A stretch of DNA of 64,000 nt from Pseudonocardiaceae bacterium YIM PH 21723 (GCA_003600225.1 QZFT01000045.1:1-64000); one strand, 5' to 3'; shown: positions 1-10,397, counted from the first letter of the stretch. Notes: generated from the letters alone by a model not told the origin. Numbers and translations: made by a program.

Positions 1-14
1 GTGCTCTTCCGATC
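1..14 (+). other. Probable residual sequencing-adapter sequence
   Basis: The first 14 bases (GTGCTCTTCCGATC) equal an internal stretch of the Illumina TruSeq adapter tail, known from memory. The match stops where genomic sequence would begin. Such tails occur at contig ends, so the window probably starts at a contig boundary. It does not affect the first gene, whose stop codon lies at 53-55. Confidence 0.6.
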
Positions 15-52
15 CCTCAGAGGGCAGGCCCGCCCACCACCGACCCGCCCAA

Positions 53-1231
53 TCACCCACAAACCACAGGCAAAGCCTCCAGGGCGTGTCCCCGAAACGA
101 CGTCCGCCACATCAGATCCCCATCAGCCACCCCGATCCGCAACCCAGGATGCCGCCGGAACACAGTGGACAGTCCACTGTGCACCTGCGCCCGGGCCAAC
201 GCCGCACCCAGGCAGTAGTGCAGCCCATGCCCGAGTGACAGGTGCGTGTTGCTGTTCTCCCGCCGAATGTCGAACCGGTCCGGATCCGAATAACGCGCGG
301 GATCCCGGTTGGCCGAGCCGATCGCCAGCATCACGGTGTCACCAGCCCGAAGCACTGTGCCGTGCAGATCGATGTCGGTGAGCGGGAATCGCCGGATGGC
401 CAGCTGACCGGGGGAGACGTACCGGAAGATCTCCTCGACCGCGCGATCCCACAGTTCCGGCCGCCGCTGGAGGGCGGCCAGTTGCTCGGGATGCCGCAAC
501 AGGACGCGGACGCCGCCGGTGATCAGGTGGGTGATGTTCTCGGTCGCCGCGAGCAGGAGCAGGAAGGCCATCGAGACGAGTTCGTTCTCGCTGAGCCGGT
601 CCTGCTCATCGCGGGCGGCGATCAGCCCGGACAGCAGGTCGTCGCCGGGGTGCTCGCGGCGATCCGCGACCAGGTCCACCAGGTAGCGGTGCAGGTTGCC
701 CACCGCGTCGGCGATCTCCGCCAGCGACGGCAGCCGCATCATGGTGTTGGTCCAGCCGGAGAAGGTTCGGCGGTCCGGCTCCGGGATGCGGAGCAGGTCG
801 CCGATCACCGCCAGGGGCAGCGGATCGGCGAAGTCGGCGACCAGTTCGGCCTCGGCGGGCAGGTCCTCGGCGAGCGTGTCGGTGTGTCGCTGGATGTGCT
901 CGCGCAACTCGGCGATCCGGCGCGGGGTGAACGCCTGGGACACGAGCCGGCGCAGCCGCAGGTGATCGGCGTTGTCGATGTTCATCAGGTTCGCGTCCAG
1001 CGCCGGTGGCAGCGAGAAACCGGCGTAGCCGCCCCGGCTGTGCGCCTTGTTCACCGACAGCCGCTCGTCCTGGAACAGGGCGCGCACATCCGCGTCCCGG
1101 GTGATCAGCCAGATGGGGAGTCCGTCCGGCGTCTCGGCGCGGTGGGCCGGGCCCGCCTCCCGCAGCTTCGTCCACAGTGGATACGGGTCGCGGTGGTACG
1201 CGGCGTCGAACGGGCACCCCAGATCTGTCAT
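53..1231 (-). CDS. Cytochrome P450 (class I, actinobacterial)
   Basis: This 392-residue soluble P450 has the normal length for a bacterial class I enzyme that takes electrons from separate ferredoxin partners. The K-helix ExxR is E267-R270. The heme loop LGHGLHYCLG carries the thiolate ligand C340; Leu replaces the usual first Phe. The I-helix reads AATENITHLI, so the proton-relay Thr (Thr252 of P450cam) is Asn232. The start lies 1 bp after the stop of the VanX-like gene at 1233, so the two are probably co-transcribed and translationally coupled. The substrate is unknown. No ferredoxin gene is adjacent. Confidence 0.93.
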   Translation of the reverse strand: MTDLGCPFDAAYHRDPYPLWTKLREAGPAHRAETPDGLPIWLITRDADVRALFQDERLSVNKAHSRGGYAGFSLPPALDANLMNIDNADHLRLRRLVSQAFTPRRIAELREHIQRHTDTLAEDLPAEAELVADFADPLPLAVIGDLLRIPEPDRRTFSGWTNTMMRLPSLAEIADAVGNLHRYLVDLVADRREHPGDDLLSGLIAARDEQDRLSENELVSMAFLLLLAATENITHLITGGVRVLLRHPEQLAALQRRPELWDRAVEEIFRYVSPGQLAIRRFPLTDIDLHGTVLRAGDTVMLAIGSANRDPARYSDPDRFDIRRENSNTHLSLGHGLHYCLGAALARAQVHSGLSTVFRRHPGLRIGVADGDLMWRTSFRGHALEALPVVCG

Positions 1232-1232
1232 G

Positions 1233-1988
1233 TCACCGTTCTATCGGAAAGTCGAAGTAGGTGGCCGGGTAGGGCTCGCCGCGCAGCGTGTAGTGCCACC
1301 ATTCCTCTGTGAGGTTGGTGAACCCGGCCCGGTCCATCGTGGACTTCAGCAGCTGCCGGTTCTCCCTGGCCTTGCCGGTGATCGCTGGATTGTCCGTGTG
1401 CGCCAGGGGATCGAAGCAGTCGAAGCCGGTGCCCATGTCGACGGTGTTGTCCGGGAACCGGTGCCGCCGCCTGCAGTCCCGCAGCGGCTCGCCGGGGAAG
1501 AACGGTCGCTGGAATCGCGCCGGCAGCCGGACGATCGTGAGGTCCACGGTGGAGCCCCGGCTGTGCCCGGACTTCTCCGCGATGTAGCCGTCCTCGAACA
1601 ACCGGGACTTGTCCACCCGCGGATAGAACTCCGCCTTCATCCGCGTGTCGTCCAGGTCCCTCGCCCAGGCGACCAGGCCGTTGACCGCCCGCTGGGGGCG
1701 GTAGCAGTCGTACACCTTCAGCGTGTATCCCTGGCGCAGCAGGGCCTTCTGCGCCTGGTGCAGCGCCTCGGCGGCCGGTGTGGTGAGGATGCACAGCGGC
1801 TGGTGATAGCCGACGAGCGGTTCGCCGACGAAGTTGTGGCCGGTGTGATAGCGCAGGTCATGCCGGATCGTCGGGTCCACGTCACGCAGCACGGCGAAGC
1901 CCGCGGGAATGGTGTCGCCTGCGGCCTGGGCCGGTGCGGCGGTCGTGGCCAGCGCGAGCACGGCGGCCAGGGCGAGGGTGCGCAGCAT
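1233..1988 (-). CDS. Secreted D-Ala-D-Ala dipeptidase (VanX-like, M15D)
   Basis: The 251-residue protein starts with a signal peptide (about residues 1-22, ending AQA). It carries the zinc motif SGHSRGSTVDL (H142, D149) and the EEWWHY motif (E229, H232), the ligand and catalytic set of VanX peptidases. RP at 97-98 and R100 fit the substrate arginine region. The family hydrolyses D-Ala-D-Ala dipeptides. A secreted form without vanH/vanA neighbours more likely acts in cell-wall peptide turnover than in glycopeptide resistance. It is the first gene of a two-gene unit with the P450. Confidence 0.88.
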   Translation of the reverse strand: MLRTLALAAVLALATTAAPAQAAGDTIPAGFAVLRDVDPTIRHDLRYHTGHNFVGEPLVGYHQPLCILTTPAAEALHQAQKALLRQGYTLKVYDCYRPQRAVNGLVAWARDLDDTRMKAEFYPRVDKSRLFEDGYIAEKSGHSRGSTVDLTIVRLPARFQRPFFPGEPLRDCRRRHRFPDNTVDMGTGFDCFDPLAHTDNPAITGKARENRQLLKSTMDRAGFTNLTEEWWHYTLRGEPYPATYFDFPIER

Positions 1989-2100
1989 GGTCCTGTCGTA
2001 CCACCGCGAGCGGCATCCCGGGTAGCCGATTTCGGATGGGTATCTTCGCGGCGTGACGAAAGCTTCGAACAGACGATCGGGCGCGTCCTACTCTCGCGGG

Positions 2101-2988
2101 ATGAGATTACTCCGGATACTGGGCATCATCACGGCGGTGATCGCGATCACCGCGCCTGCGGCGCAGGCCGAGCAGCCCGGCAGGCAGCTGCTGTTCTACA
2201 ACCACTCCTGGGGCACCTTGGACCGGGTCACCGCGGACGCCATCGAGCATTCGGCCTATCTGAAGGACTTCGCCAGCTTCGAGGTGCGCACCACCACCGG
2301 CTCCGGCGGCGAGACCTGGACCGGCCGTTATCTGCGCGGCCGGGAGACCTACCTGGAGCTGTTCGGGGTCGGTGACGTCAGCGGCCAGGACGGCGAGCTG
2401 GGCTCGGCGGGTCTCGGCCTGTCCACCGAGCACGACGGCGACTACGAGACCATCGTCCAGCGGCTGAAGGAGAACGGGGTACCCAAGCCGATCGAGTTCC
2501 TGCAGACCAGGGACTTCGGCGACCACAAGCCGGTGCCGTGGTTCGACGCGGTGTTCACCGCCGACACGTACGACAGGTTCGGCGCCTGGGCCATGGAGTA
2601 CCGGCCCGAGTACCTGGCCGACCCGCGCAGCAAGGTCGAGCCGGCCCGGTTCCCCGGCGATGTCGGGCGGGAGCGGTACCTGAACAATGAGTACCGCAAC
2701 CACCTGATGCGCGACATCACCGCGGTCCGGATCGCGGTCACCGCCAAGGACCTGGCGGCCACCGTGCCGCTGCTGAAGTCCGGCGGCTACCGGGTGACCG
2801 ACTGCCCTGGCGGGGTCGTGGTGAACGACGGTCTCACGGAGATCCGGTTCGACTCCGTGCCACTGGGGCAGACGGGCTTGAAGAAGGTCGAGTTCGCCCT
2901 CAACAAGCCCGCCGCCCGCCACGAGGAGCGGATCGGGAACTCGACGCTCACCGTCGGCCCCGGACCCCGCGCCACCTGGATCTTCTAG
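2101..2988 (+). CDS. Secreted protein of unknown function (DUF5829-like)
   Basis: From the ATG at 2101 the protein has 295 residues with a clear signal peptide (cleavage after about residue 23, AQA). An in-frame upstream start at 2053 would add 16 residues ahead of the signal and is less likely. The body contains YNHSWGTLDR and GRYLRGRETYLELF stretches, which I associate with DUF5829. No catalytic motif was recognised. It is divergent from the VanX-like gene, and its last 4 bp overlap the end of the convergent protease gene. Confidence 0.7.
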   Translation: MRLLRILGIITAVIAITAPAAQAEQPGRQLLFYNHSWGTLDRVTADAIEHSAYLKDFASFEVRTTTGSGGETWTGRYLRGRETYLELFGVGDVSGQDGELGSAGLGLSTEHDGDYETIVQRLKENGVPKPIEFLQTRDFGDHKPVPWFDAVFTADTYDRFGAWAMEYRPEYLADPRSKVEPARFPGDVGRERYLNNEYRNHLMRDITAVRIAVTAKDLAATVPLLKSGGYRVTDCPGGVVVNDGLTEIRFDSVPLGQTGLKKVEFALNKPAARHEERIGNSTLTVGPGPRATWIF

Positions 2989-3758
2989 CGGTTGACCTGC
3001 TCCCGGATGTCCTGGCTGACGGCCTTGATCCGGGCGTACACGCCCGGGCTGTTGGGCCGGGCACAGCCGGCACCCCAGGAGGTGGCGCCGATGAGTTTGT
3101 CGCCGAACACCAGTGGGCCACCTGAGTCACCCTGACAGGTGTCCTTGCCGCCCTGGTGGTAGCCGGCGCAGACCATCGTCTTCGCGTTGTAGGCGGCGTC
3201 GTAGGAGTTCTCGCAGTAGGAATCCGAGGTCAGGGGGACCGTCACCTTCTGGAGTACCGGGGAAGGCCACCCGCCTTCCTCGGTATCGCCCCAGCCGAGT
3301 GCGATGGCCCGGTTGCCGGCGGTGTAGAGGTGGTCGTCCCAGGCCTCGGCGATGGGCAGGGTCTGCTGGTCCAGGTTCTTGTTCAGGCTGAGCACGGCGA
3401 CGTCGTAGCCCTCGCCGTCGGTGTACTTCGGGTGGACCCAGATGGACCGGACTCCGGCCTCGACGCCGTTCTTGGTGCGCAGGTCGGTCCGTCCGGCGAC
3501 GATCGAGAGCGAGCTCGGGTCCACGTTCTCGGCACAGTGTGCGGCGGTGACGACCTTGTTCGGTGCCACGAGGGTGCCGCCGCAGCCCTGCTGGCCGCCG
3601 AACAGCACGGCCACCACCCAGGGGTAGTCGTCGGTGCTGGCGCCCGAGCCACCGACGACCTTGCCGTCCGGCGTCGCGCTCGCGGCTGCCGGGCTGAGGG
3701 TCAGGATCGTGGTCATGGCGGCGACCAGGAGAGCCGCGCGACGTACGGGGTTCTTCAT
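2985..3758 (-). CDS. Secreted trypsin-like serine protease (S1)
   Basis: The 257-residue preproprotein has a signal peptide ending near ASA (about 27) and a zymogen-type mature N-terminus VVGG at 34-37. The catalytic triad is intact: TAAHC (H74), YDVAVL (D119) and GDSGGP (S212). Cysteine pairs match the S1 fold. The start at 3758 is supported by AGGAGT 8 bases upstream, which excludes longer in-frame starts. It lies 10 bp downstream of a close paralogue (3769-4560) on the same strand, so the two look like a tandem duplication. It probably acts as an extracellular endopeptidase. Confidence 0.93.
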   Translation of the reverse strand: MKNPVRRAALLVAAMTTILTLSPAAASATPDGKVVGGSGASTDDYPWVVAVLFGGQQGCGGTLVAPNKVVTAAHCAENVDPSSLSIVAGRTDLRTKNGVEAGVRSIWVHPKYTDGEGYDVAVLSLNKNLDQQTLPIAEAWDDHLYTAGNRAIALGWGDTEEGGWPSPVLQKVTVPLTSDSYCENSYDAAYNAKTMVCAGYHQGGKDTCQGDSGGPLVFGDKLIGATSWGAGCARPNSPGVYARIKAVSQDIREQVNR

Positions 3759-3768
3759 CGGAGCACTC

Positions 3769-4560
3769 CTAACGGTTGATCTGGTCGCGGATGTCCTGGC
3801 TGACGGTCTGGATCCGGGCGTAGACACCCGGGCTGTCGGCCCGGCCGCAACCCCTGCCCCAGGAGGTGACACCGACGAGCTTGTCGCCGAACACCAGCGG
3901 CCCGCCGGTGTCGCCGGCGCAGGTGTCCTTGCCGCCCTCGTGGTAGCCCGCGCAGATCATCGTGCCGGCCTTGTAGAAGGGGCCGTAGGAGTTCTCACAG
4001 TAGGAATCGGAGGTCAGCGGGACGGTCACCTTCTGCAGGACCGGCGAGTACTCCCCGTATTCCTCGGTGTGGCCCCAGCCGAGCGCGATGGCCTGGTTTC
4101 CGTTGGTGTACAGGTGGTCGTCCCAGGATTCGGCGAGGGCCAGGGGCCGCTGGTCCAGGTTCTTGTTCAGGCTCAGCACCGCGACGTCGTAACCGTCGAC
4201 GCGGCTGAACTTCGGGTGGATCCAGATCGACCGGACGCCGGCGATCGTGCCGCTGTCGGTGTTCAGATCGGTGCGACCGGCGATGACCGAGGCGTCCTGC
4301 GGCTCCCAGCCGTAGACGCAGCGGGCAGCGGTGACGACCTTGTTCGGCGCGACGAGCGTGCCTCCGCACTGCAGGTCGTTCTGGCCCTTCACGTTCACCG
4401 CCCACGGGAAGTCCTCGGTGGTGGCGTTGGAGCCGCCGACGATCTTGCCCTCCGCCGCGCCGGCCGCCGGGCTCACCAGTGCGACCGTGGTCAGGGTGAG
4501 CACCGCGGTCATCGCGGCGACGAGCAGGGTGCGGGGTGCCCGGAGTACGGGTTTCTTCAT
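3769..4560 (-). CDS. Secreted S1 protease homologue with degenerate catalytic triad
   Basis: The 263-residue protein is clearly paralogous to the next gene and shares NKNLDQ, WDDHLY and VPLTSDSYCENSY. It has a signal peptide and mature IVGG at 40-43. The catalytic His is Arg (TAARC, R80) and the nucleophile Ser is Thr (GDTGGP, T218); Asp125 remains. Both codons were checked on the DNA (CGC and ACC). The reading frame, signal peptide and cysteines are preserved, so it may be a selected non-catalytic protein such as an inhibitor, decoy or binding protein, or a very weak threonine-type enzyme. It starts at the ATG at 4560 with an AAAGGTG ribosome-binding site. Confidence 0.88.
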   Translation of the reverse strand: MKKPVLRAPRTLLVAAMTAVLTLTTVALVSPAAGAAEGKIVGGSNATTEDFPWAVNVKGQNDLQCGGTLVAPNKVVTAARCVYGWEPQDASVIAGRTDLNTDSGTIAGVRSIWIHPKFSRVDGYDVAVLSLNKNLDQRPLALAESWDDHLYTNGNQAIALGWGHTEEYGEYSPVLQKVTVPLTSDSYCENSYGPFYKAGTMICAGYHEGGKDTCAGDTGGPLVFGDKLVGVTSWGRGCGRADSPGVYARIQTVSQDIRDQINR

Positions 4561-4677
4561 CGGATCACACCTTTCAGCAGGGTGGATGTGTTCCGACAAT
4601 GTCTGCACAAATGCGCATGATCGCAAAAATTCGCCTGCATGTTTCCGCAGGGCGGAGGGGTTCCTGATTTCACGAGG

Positions 4678-4735
4678 TCCCGAAGTTGGCGATGTTCGGG
4701 CACCTATCGCCCCTCCGAACATCGCCGGCTTCGGA
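4678..4735. repeat. Dyad repeat family, copy 1 (GAAGTTGGCGATGTTCGGG type)
   Basis: Left arm 4679-4700 and right arm 4715-4735 form a hairpin with a short mismatched stretch, where CGGC replaces CAAC. The same arms recur near-identically at 15532-15587 and 16685-16737. This copy lies 6 bp beyond the ramB stop, in the gap before the protease homologue, where it could terminate ramB transcription. Confidence 0.85.
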
Positions 4736-4740
4736 GGTCA

Positions 4741-6183
4741 CTACCCCAGGTACATGGTGGACTCGGGCGCCTTGTTCCGTTCCGCGTCGCCCACCGGGTA
4801 CGGGATGAAGGTCGAGTGGTTCTCGTCCAGGGACAGCGCGCGGCCGAACTGGGGGAAGGCCCGCTGTGGGCAGGACGTCCGTTCGCAAACTTTGCAACCG
4901 ATGCCGATCGGGGTCGCCGCCTCCTCATTGTCCAGGTCAAGCCCGGTGGAATAGATGAGACGGCCGGCTTGGCGAAGTTCGCAACCGAGGGCCACCGCAT
5001 AGGTCTTTCCGGGGGCGTTCCACTTGCCCGGGGAGCGGGTGACGGTGCGGGCGATCCAGAAATACCGGCGGCCGTCGGGCATCACCGCGATCTGGGTGAG
5101 GATCTTGCCCGGTGAGCTGAACGCCTCGTAGACGATCCACAGCGGGCAGGAGCCGCCGACCCGGGAGAAGTGGAAACCGGTGGCCGACTGCCGCTTGGAC
5201 ATGTTGCCCGCGCGGTCCACCCGGATGAAGGAGAACGGCACCCCTCGCGCGCGCGGGCGCTGCAGGGTGGAGAGCCGGTGGCAGATGGTCTCCCAGCCCA
5301 GGGAGAAGTGGGTGGAGAGCATCTCGATGTCGTAGCGGAAGCGCTCCGCCGTCGTGTGGAAGATCTTGTACGGCAGGATCAGCGCCGCCGCGAAGTAGTT
5401 GGCCAGGCCGATCTTGGTCAGCACCCGGGACTCGTCCGCGGTGTACTCGTTCTCGTCGGTCAGCCGGTTCAGCAGGTCGTCGTATTCGGTGAGCGCCAGC
5501 TGGGTGGCCATCCGGTACGCCACCTGGCCGGGCTTGAGGTGCGTCGACAGGTGCAGCGTCTGCTCCTCGGGGGAGAAGCGGTGCAGCTTGTCGTGCTCGG
5601 GGTCGAACCGCACCCGGATACCGTGCATGGCCAGCCGGTTCTCGATGGCGCTGCGCACCTCACCGCGCCGCCAGCCGATCTCCGCGGCCAGGGACTCGGC
5701 GGCGGAGTCGAGGTCCGGGACATAGTTCTGCCGCTGGTAGAAGTAGTCGCGCGCCTCTTCGTGCGGCATCGACTGCGGGGTCACGTGGTCGTCCCGGTCG
5801 CTGGCCGTCAGCATGGCCAGGCGCTCGGAGGCCTGCCGGTACCGCTCGTGCAGCTGGACGAAGGCCCGCGCCGAGTTGGGCAGCCGCTCAGCCAGCTCGG
5901 CCGCCTCGGTCGCGGAGAGACCCAGGTCAAGGGTGTTGTCGCCGAAGGCCTCGCGCAGGTCGGCGATCAGCCGGGCGGTGTCCTGGGCCGCGAAGAAGTG
6001 GGTGTCCACGCCGAAGATCTCGGTGATCTTGAGCAGCACCGGGACGGTGAGCGGCCGGGAGTTGTGCTCGATCTGGTTCAGGTAGCTGGGGGAGATCTCC
6101 AGTACCCGGGCCAATTCGGCCTGCGACATGCGGCGGTCTTCCCGCAGTCTGCGCAGCTGAGCCCCGGCGTACATCTTGTCCAC
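4741..6183 (-). CDS. ramB: RamB-type transcriptional regulator of acetate/glyoxylate genes
   Basis: The 480-residue protein has an N-terminal XRE helix-turn-helix (residues about 8-60, with SQAELARVLEISPSYLNQIE), a central ImmA/IrrE-like region and a C-terminal short-chain fatty acyl regulator domain with Cys residues near VCERTSCPQ. This is the architecture of RamB, the repressor/activator of aceA and aceB in Corynebacterium. It is divergent from aceA with a 166-bp gap that holds two RamB-like sites, which fits control of aceA and of itself. A further RamB-like 13-mer lies inside its own 3' coding region (4886-4898). Confidence 0.9.
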   Translation of the reverse strand: MDKMYAGAQLRRLREDRRMSQAELARVLEISPSYLNQIEHNSRPLTVPVLLKITEIFGVDTHFFAAQDTARLIADLREAFGDNTLDLGLSATEAAELAERLPNSARAFVQLHERYRQASERLAMLTASDRDDHVTPQSMPHEEARDYFYQRQNYVPDLDSAAESLAAEIGWRRGEVRSAIENRLAMHGIRVRFDPEHDKLHRFSPEEQTLHLSTHLKPGQVAYRMATQLALTEYDDLLNRLTDENEYTADESRVLTKIGLANYFAAALILPYKIFHTTAERFRYDIEMLSTHFSLGWETICHRLSTLQRPRARGVPFSFIRVDRAGNMSKRQSATGFHFSRVGGSCPLWIVYEAFSSPGKILTQIAVMPDGRRYFWIARTVTRSPGKWNAPGKTYAVALGCELRQAGRLIYSTGLDLDNEEAATPIGIGCKVCERTSCPQRAFPQFGRALSLDENHSTFIPYPVGDAERNKAPESTMYLG

Positions 6184-6206
6184 CGGCGGAGCTTAACGCA
6201 GTTCAC

Positions 6207-6252
6207 CTTCGCAAGCTTCGCAAAAAACCCGAAAAAGATTTGCAAAGCTTGG
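6207..6252. promoter_or_regulatory. Inverted pair of RamB-like operator sites
   Basis: The 13-mer CAAGCTTYGCAAA occurs on the + strand at 6212-6224 and on the - strand at 6239-6251, between ramB and aceA. It resembles the published Corynebacterium RamB motif (ACTTTGCAAA core). The placement suits dual control of both divergent genes. Confidence 0.65.
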
Positions 6253-6349
6253 CTCATTGGGCCCGTTGATCTGGCGTTATCGCCTTGCGATGGTTGAGCC
6301 CTCGACGACGAGATACCCCATTCGGAGCGTTCGCAGGGAGTGACCCGGC

Positions 6350-7633
6350 ATGACACAGAACCAGTCCGCAGCTGACCTCGCAAAGACCTGGGAGACCGAC
6401 CCCCGGTGGGCGGGCATCCAGCGCGACTACTCTGCCGAGGATGTGCTTCGTCTCCGTGGCAGCGTTGTTGAAGAGGCCACGCTGGCCCGCCGCGGTGCGG
6501 AGAAGCTCTGGGAAGGCATCAACGGCGACGGCTACATCAACGCCCTCGGCGCGCTGACCGGTAACCAGGCCGTCCAGCAGGTCAAGGCCGGCCTGAAGGC
6601 CATCTACCTGTCCGGCTGGCAGGTCGCCGGTGACGCGAACCTGTCCGGCAACACCTACCCGGACCAGTCGCTGTACCCGGCCAACTCGGTCCCCGCCGTC
6701 GTGCGCCGCATCAACAATGCCTTGAAGCGCGCCGACCAGATCACCCACTCCGAGGGCACCGACGACAAGCCCGCCGACTGGCTGGTGCCGATCGTGGCCG
6801 ACGCCGAGGCCGGCTTCGGTGGCCCGCTGAACGCCTACGAGCTGATGCAGTCCATGATCACCTCGGGTGCGGCCGGCGTGCACTGGGAAGACCAGCTCGC
6901 TTCGGAGAAGAAGTGTGGTCACCTGGGTGGCAAGGTGCTCATCCCGACCCAGCAGCACATCCGCACGCTGACCGCGGCTCGCCTCGCGGCCGACGTGAAC
7001 AACGTGCCGTCGCTGATCATCGCCCGGACCGACGCCGAGGCCGCCACGCTGATCACCTCCGACGTGGACGAGCGCGACCAGCCGTTCATCACCGGTGAGC
7101 GCACCGCGGAGGGCTTCTACAAGGTCCGCAACGGCATCGAGCCCTGCATCGCCCGTGGTCTGGCCTACGCGCCGTACTCCGAGCTGCTGTGGATGGAGAC
7201 CGGCACCCCGGACCTGGAGGTCGCCCGCAAGTTCGCCGAGGCGATCAAGGCGAAGTACCCGGACCAGCTGCTGGCCTACAACTGCTCGCCGTCGTTCAAC
7301 TGGCGCAAGCACCTGGACGACGCGACCATCGCGAAGTTCCAGCGCGAGCTCGGCCACATGGGCTTCAAGTTCCAGTTCATCACCCTGGCCGGCTTCCACG
7401 CCCTGAACCACTCCATGTTCGACCTGGCCAAGGGCTACGCCGAGAACGGCATGACGGCGTACGTTGACCTGCAGGACCGCGAGTTCGCCGCCGAGGTGGA
7501 CGGCTACACCGCCACCAAGCACCAGCGCGAGGTCGGCACCGGCTACTTCGACCTGATCTCGACCACGATCAACCCGACCGCGTCCACCACCGCTCTGGCC
7601 GGCTCCACCGAGGCCGAGCAGTTCCACCACTAA
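6350..7633 (+). CDS. aceA: Isocitrate lyase
   Basis: The 427-residue enzyme cleaves isocitrate to glyoxylate and succinate in the glyoxylate shunt. The catalytic loop KKCGHLGG carries C189, and the metal-site region DAEAGFGG is at 151-158. The length matches the short actinobacterial ICL1 type. The start at 6350 follows AGGGAG. It lies 23 bp upstream of malate synthase and is almost certainly co-transcribed with it. The divergent RamB-type gene and shared operator region indicate acetate-responsive control. Confidence 0.97.
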   Translation: MTQNQSAADLAKTWETDPRWAGIQRDYSAEDVLRLRGSVVEEATLARRGAEKLWEGINGDGYINALGALTGNQAVQQVKAGLKAIYLSGWQVAGDANLSGNTYPDQSLYPANSVPAVVRRINNALKRADQITHSEGTDDKPADWLVPIVADAEAGFGGPLNAYELMQSMITSGAAGVHWEDQLASEKKCGHLGGKVLIPTQQHIRTLTAARLAADVNNVPSLIIARTDAEAATLITSDVDERDQPFITGERTAEGFYKVRNGIEPCIARGLAYAPYSELLWMETGTPDLEVARKFAEAIKAKYPDQLLAYNCSPSFNWRKHLDDATIAKFQRELGHMGFKFQFITLAGFHALNHSMFDLAKGYAENGMTAYVDLQDREFAAEVDGYTATKHQREVGTGYFDLISTTINPTASTTALAGSTEAEQFHH

Positions 7634-7656
7634 GACCGCGGGGAGCTGAACAGATC

Positions 7657-9294
<1,638 letters not shown>

Positions 9295-9309
9295 GAGAAA
9301 CATCCGGGT

Positions 9310-9356
9310 CCACGGACTCCGGTCCCGCCACCACCACCGGCGGGACCGGTCCGTGG
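9310..9356 (+). terminator. Hairpin after malate synthase
   Basis: Arms 9310-9329 and 9339-9356 pair through CGGTCCCGCC/GGCGGGACCG with a 9-base ACC-repeat loop and a 2-base bulge. It lies in the 90-bp gap before the PEP-mutase-type lyase. There is no clear T run. It is probably a terminator or attenuator. Confidence 0.65.
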
Positions 9357-9384
9357 GCCGCAACACCACCAGGGAGACCCTCTG

Positions 9385-10284
9385 ATGTTGCACTCCACCA
9401 GCACGGCCCCGAGCAGGCGGCGGGCGCTGCGGGTAGGGCTGTCCTCCGGGCGGCTGCTGCGGTTCCCCGGCGCGTTCAACCCGTTGTCCGCGTTGCTGAT
9501 CCAGCGGCTCGGCTTCGACGGCGTCTACATCTCCGGAGCCGTGGTGGCGGCCGACCTCGGGCTGCCGGACATCGGCCTGACCACGCTGTCCGAGGTGGCG
9601 AGCCGGGCCCAGCAGATCTCCCGGGTCACCGACCTGCCGTCCATCGTGGACGCGGACACCGGATTCGGCGATCCGCTGAACCTGGCCCGCACGGTGCAGG
9701 TGCTGGAAGACGCGGGGCTGGCAGGTTGCCACATCGAGGACCAGGTCAACCCGAAACGCTACGACCACCTGGACGGCTCGGACGTCGTCCCGCGGGAGGA
9801 GATGCTGCGCCGGATCGGCGCCGCGGTCGCCGCCCGCCGGGATCCCGACTTCGTGCTGTGCGCCCGCACGGATGCCCGTGCGGTGGAGGGGATCGACGCC
9901 GCCATCGACCGTGCCAAGTCCTATGTGGACGCCGGCGCGGACATGATCTTCCCGGAGGCGTTGACCGGCCCCGAGGAGTTCGAGGCGTTCCGCAAGGCCG
10001 TGGACGTGCCGCTGCTGGCGAACATGACCGAGTTCGGCAAGGGCGGCATGTTGAGCACCCGGCAGCTACAGGACCTGGGCGTGAACGTGGCCATCTACCC
10101 GGTCACCCTGCTGCGGCTGGCGATGAAGGCGGCGGAACAGGGACTGCGTGCGATCCTGGCGGACGGATCGCAGGCGGGTGTGCTGGACCAGATGCAGCAC
10201 CGCGCGGACCTGTACGAACTGATCGACTACAAGGCTTACGCGGAGTTCGAGGACGACATCTTCGGGCTCCTCACCAGGACCTGA
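9385..10284 (+). CDS. Isocitrate lyase/PEP-mutase superfamily protein (PrpB-like) lacking catalytic Cys
   Basis: The 299-residue protein follows the PrpB/PEP-mutase barrel: the N-terminal RFPGAFNPLSALL, Mg-binding DADTGFGD (89-96), IEDQ with E118, and CARTDA. The loop that should read K-R/K-C-G-H reads KRYDHLDG, so the catalytic acid Cys is Tyr126 and the Gly is Asp127; this was verified on the DNA. No prpC or prpD gene is nearby. It may act on a different 2-hydroxy or oxo acid, or may have lost lyase activity. The start has an AGGGAG site 8 bases upstream. Confidence 0.88.
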   Translation: MLHSTSTAPSRRRALRVGLSSGRLLRFPGAFNPLSALLIQRLGFDGVYISGAVVAADLGLPDIGLTTLSEVASRAQQISRVTDLPSIVDADTGFGDPLNLARTVQVLEDAGLAGCHIEDQVNPKRYDHLDGSDVVPREEMLRRIGAAVAARRDPDFVLCARTDARAVEGIDAAIDRAKSYVDAGADMIFPEALTGPEEFEAFRKAVDVPLLANMTEFGKGGMLSTRQLQDLGVNVAIYPVTLLRLAMKAAEQGLRAILADGSQAGVLDQMQHRADLYELIDYKAYAEFEDDIFGLLTRT

Positions 10285-10342
10285 TGGTCCTCCACAGGCA
10301 GCACGCCCGACCGTTGCGGCACGGTCATCCGGCGAGCTGAAT

Positions 10343-10390
10343 GGTTCTGCCGGGGCTGCGGCGTGAGCGGGCCGCAGCCCCGGCGGAACC
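10343..10390. terminator. Bidirectional hairpin terminator between convergent genes
   Basis: A 20-bp stem (10343-10362 with 10371-10390, a single G-T wobble) and 8-base loop lies between the converging PrpB-like and CPBP genes, 7 bp beyond the CPBP stop codon. Its GC-rich stem suits an actinobacterial terminator for both directions. Confidence 0.8.
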
Positions 10391-10397
10391 GGCACCG

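Noticed and set aside
1233-1988. VanX-like gene as part of a glycopeptide-resistance operon
   Set aside because: No vanH, vanA ligase or vanS/vanR-type neighbours are present, and the protein has a secretion signal unlike cytosolic VanX.
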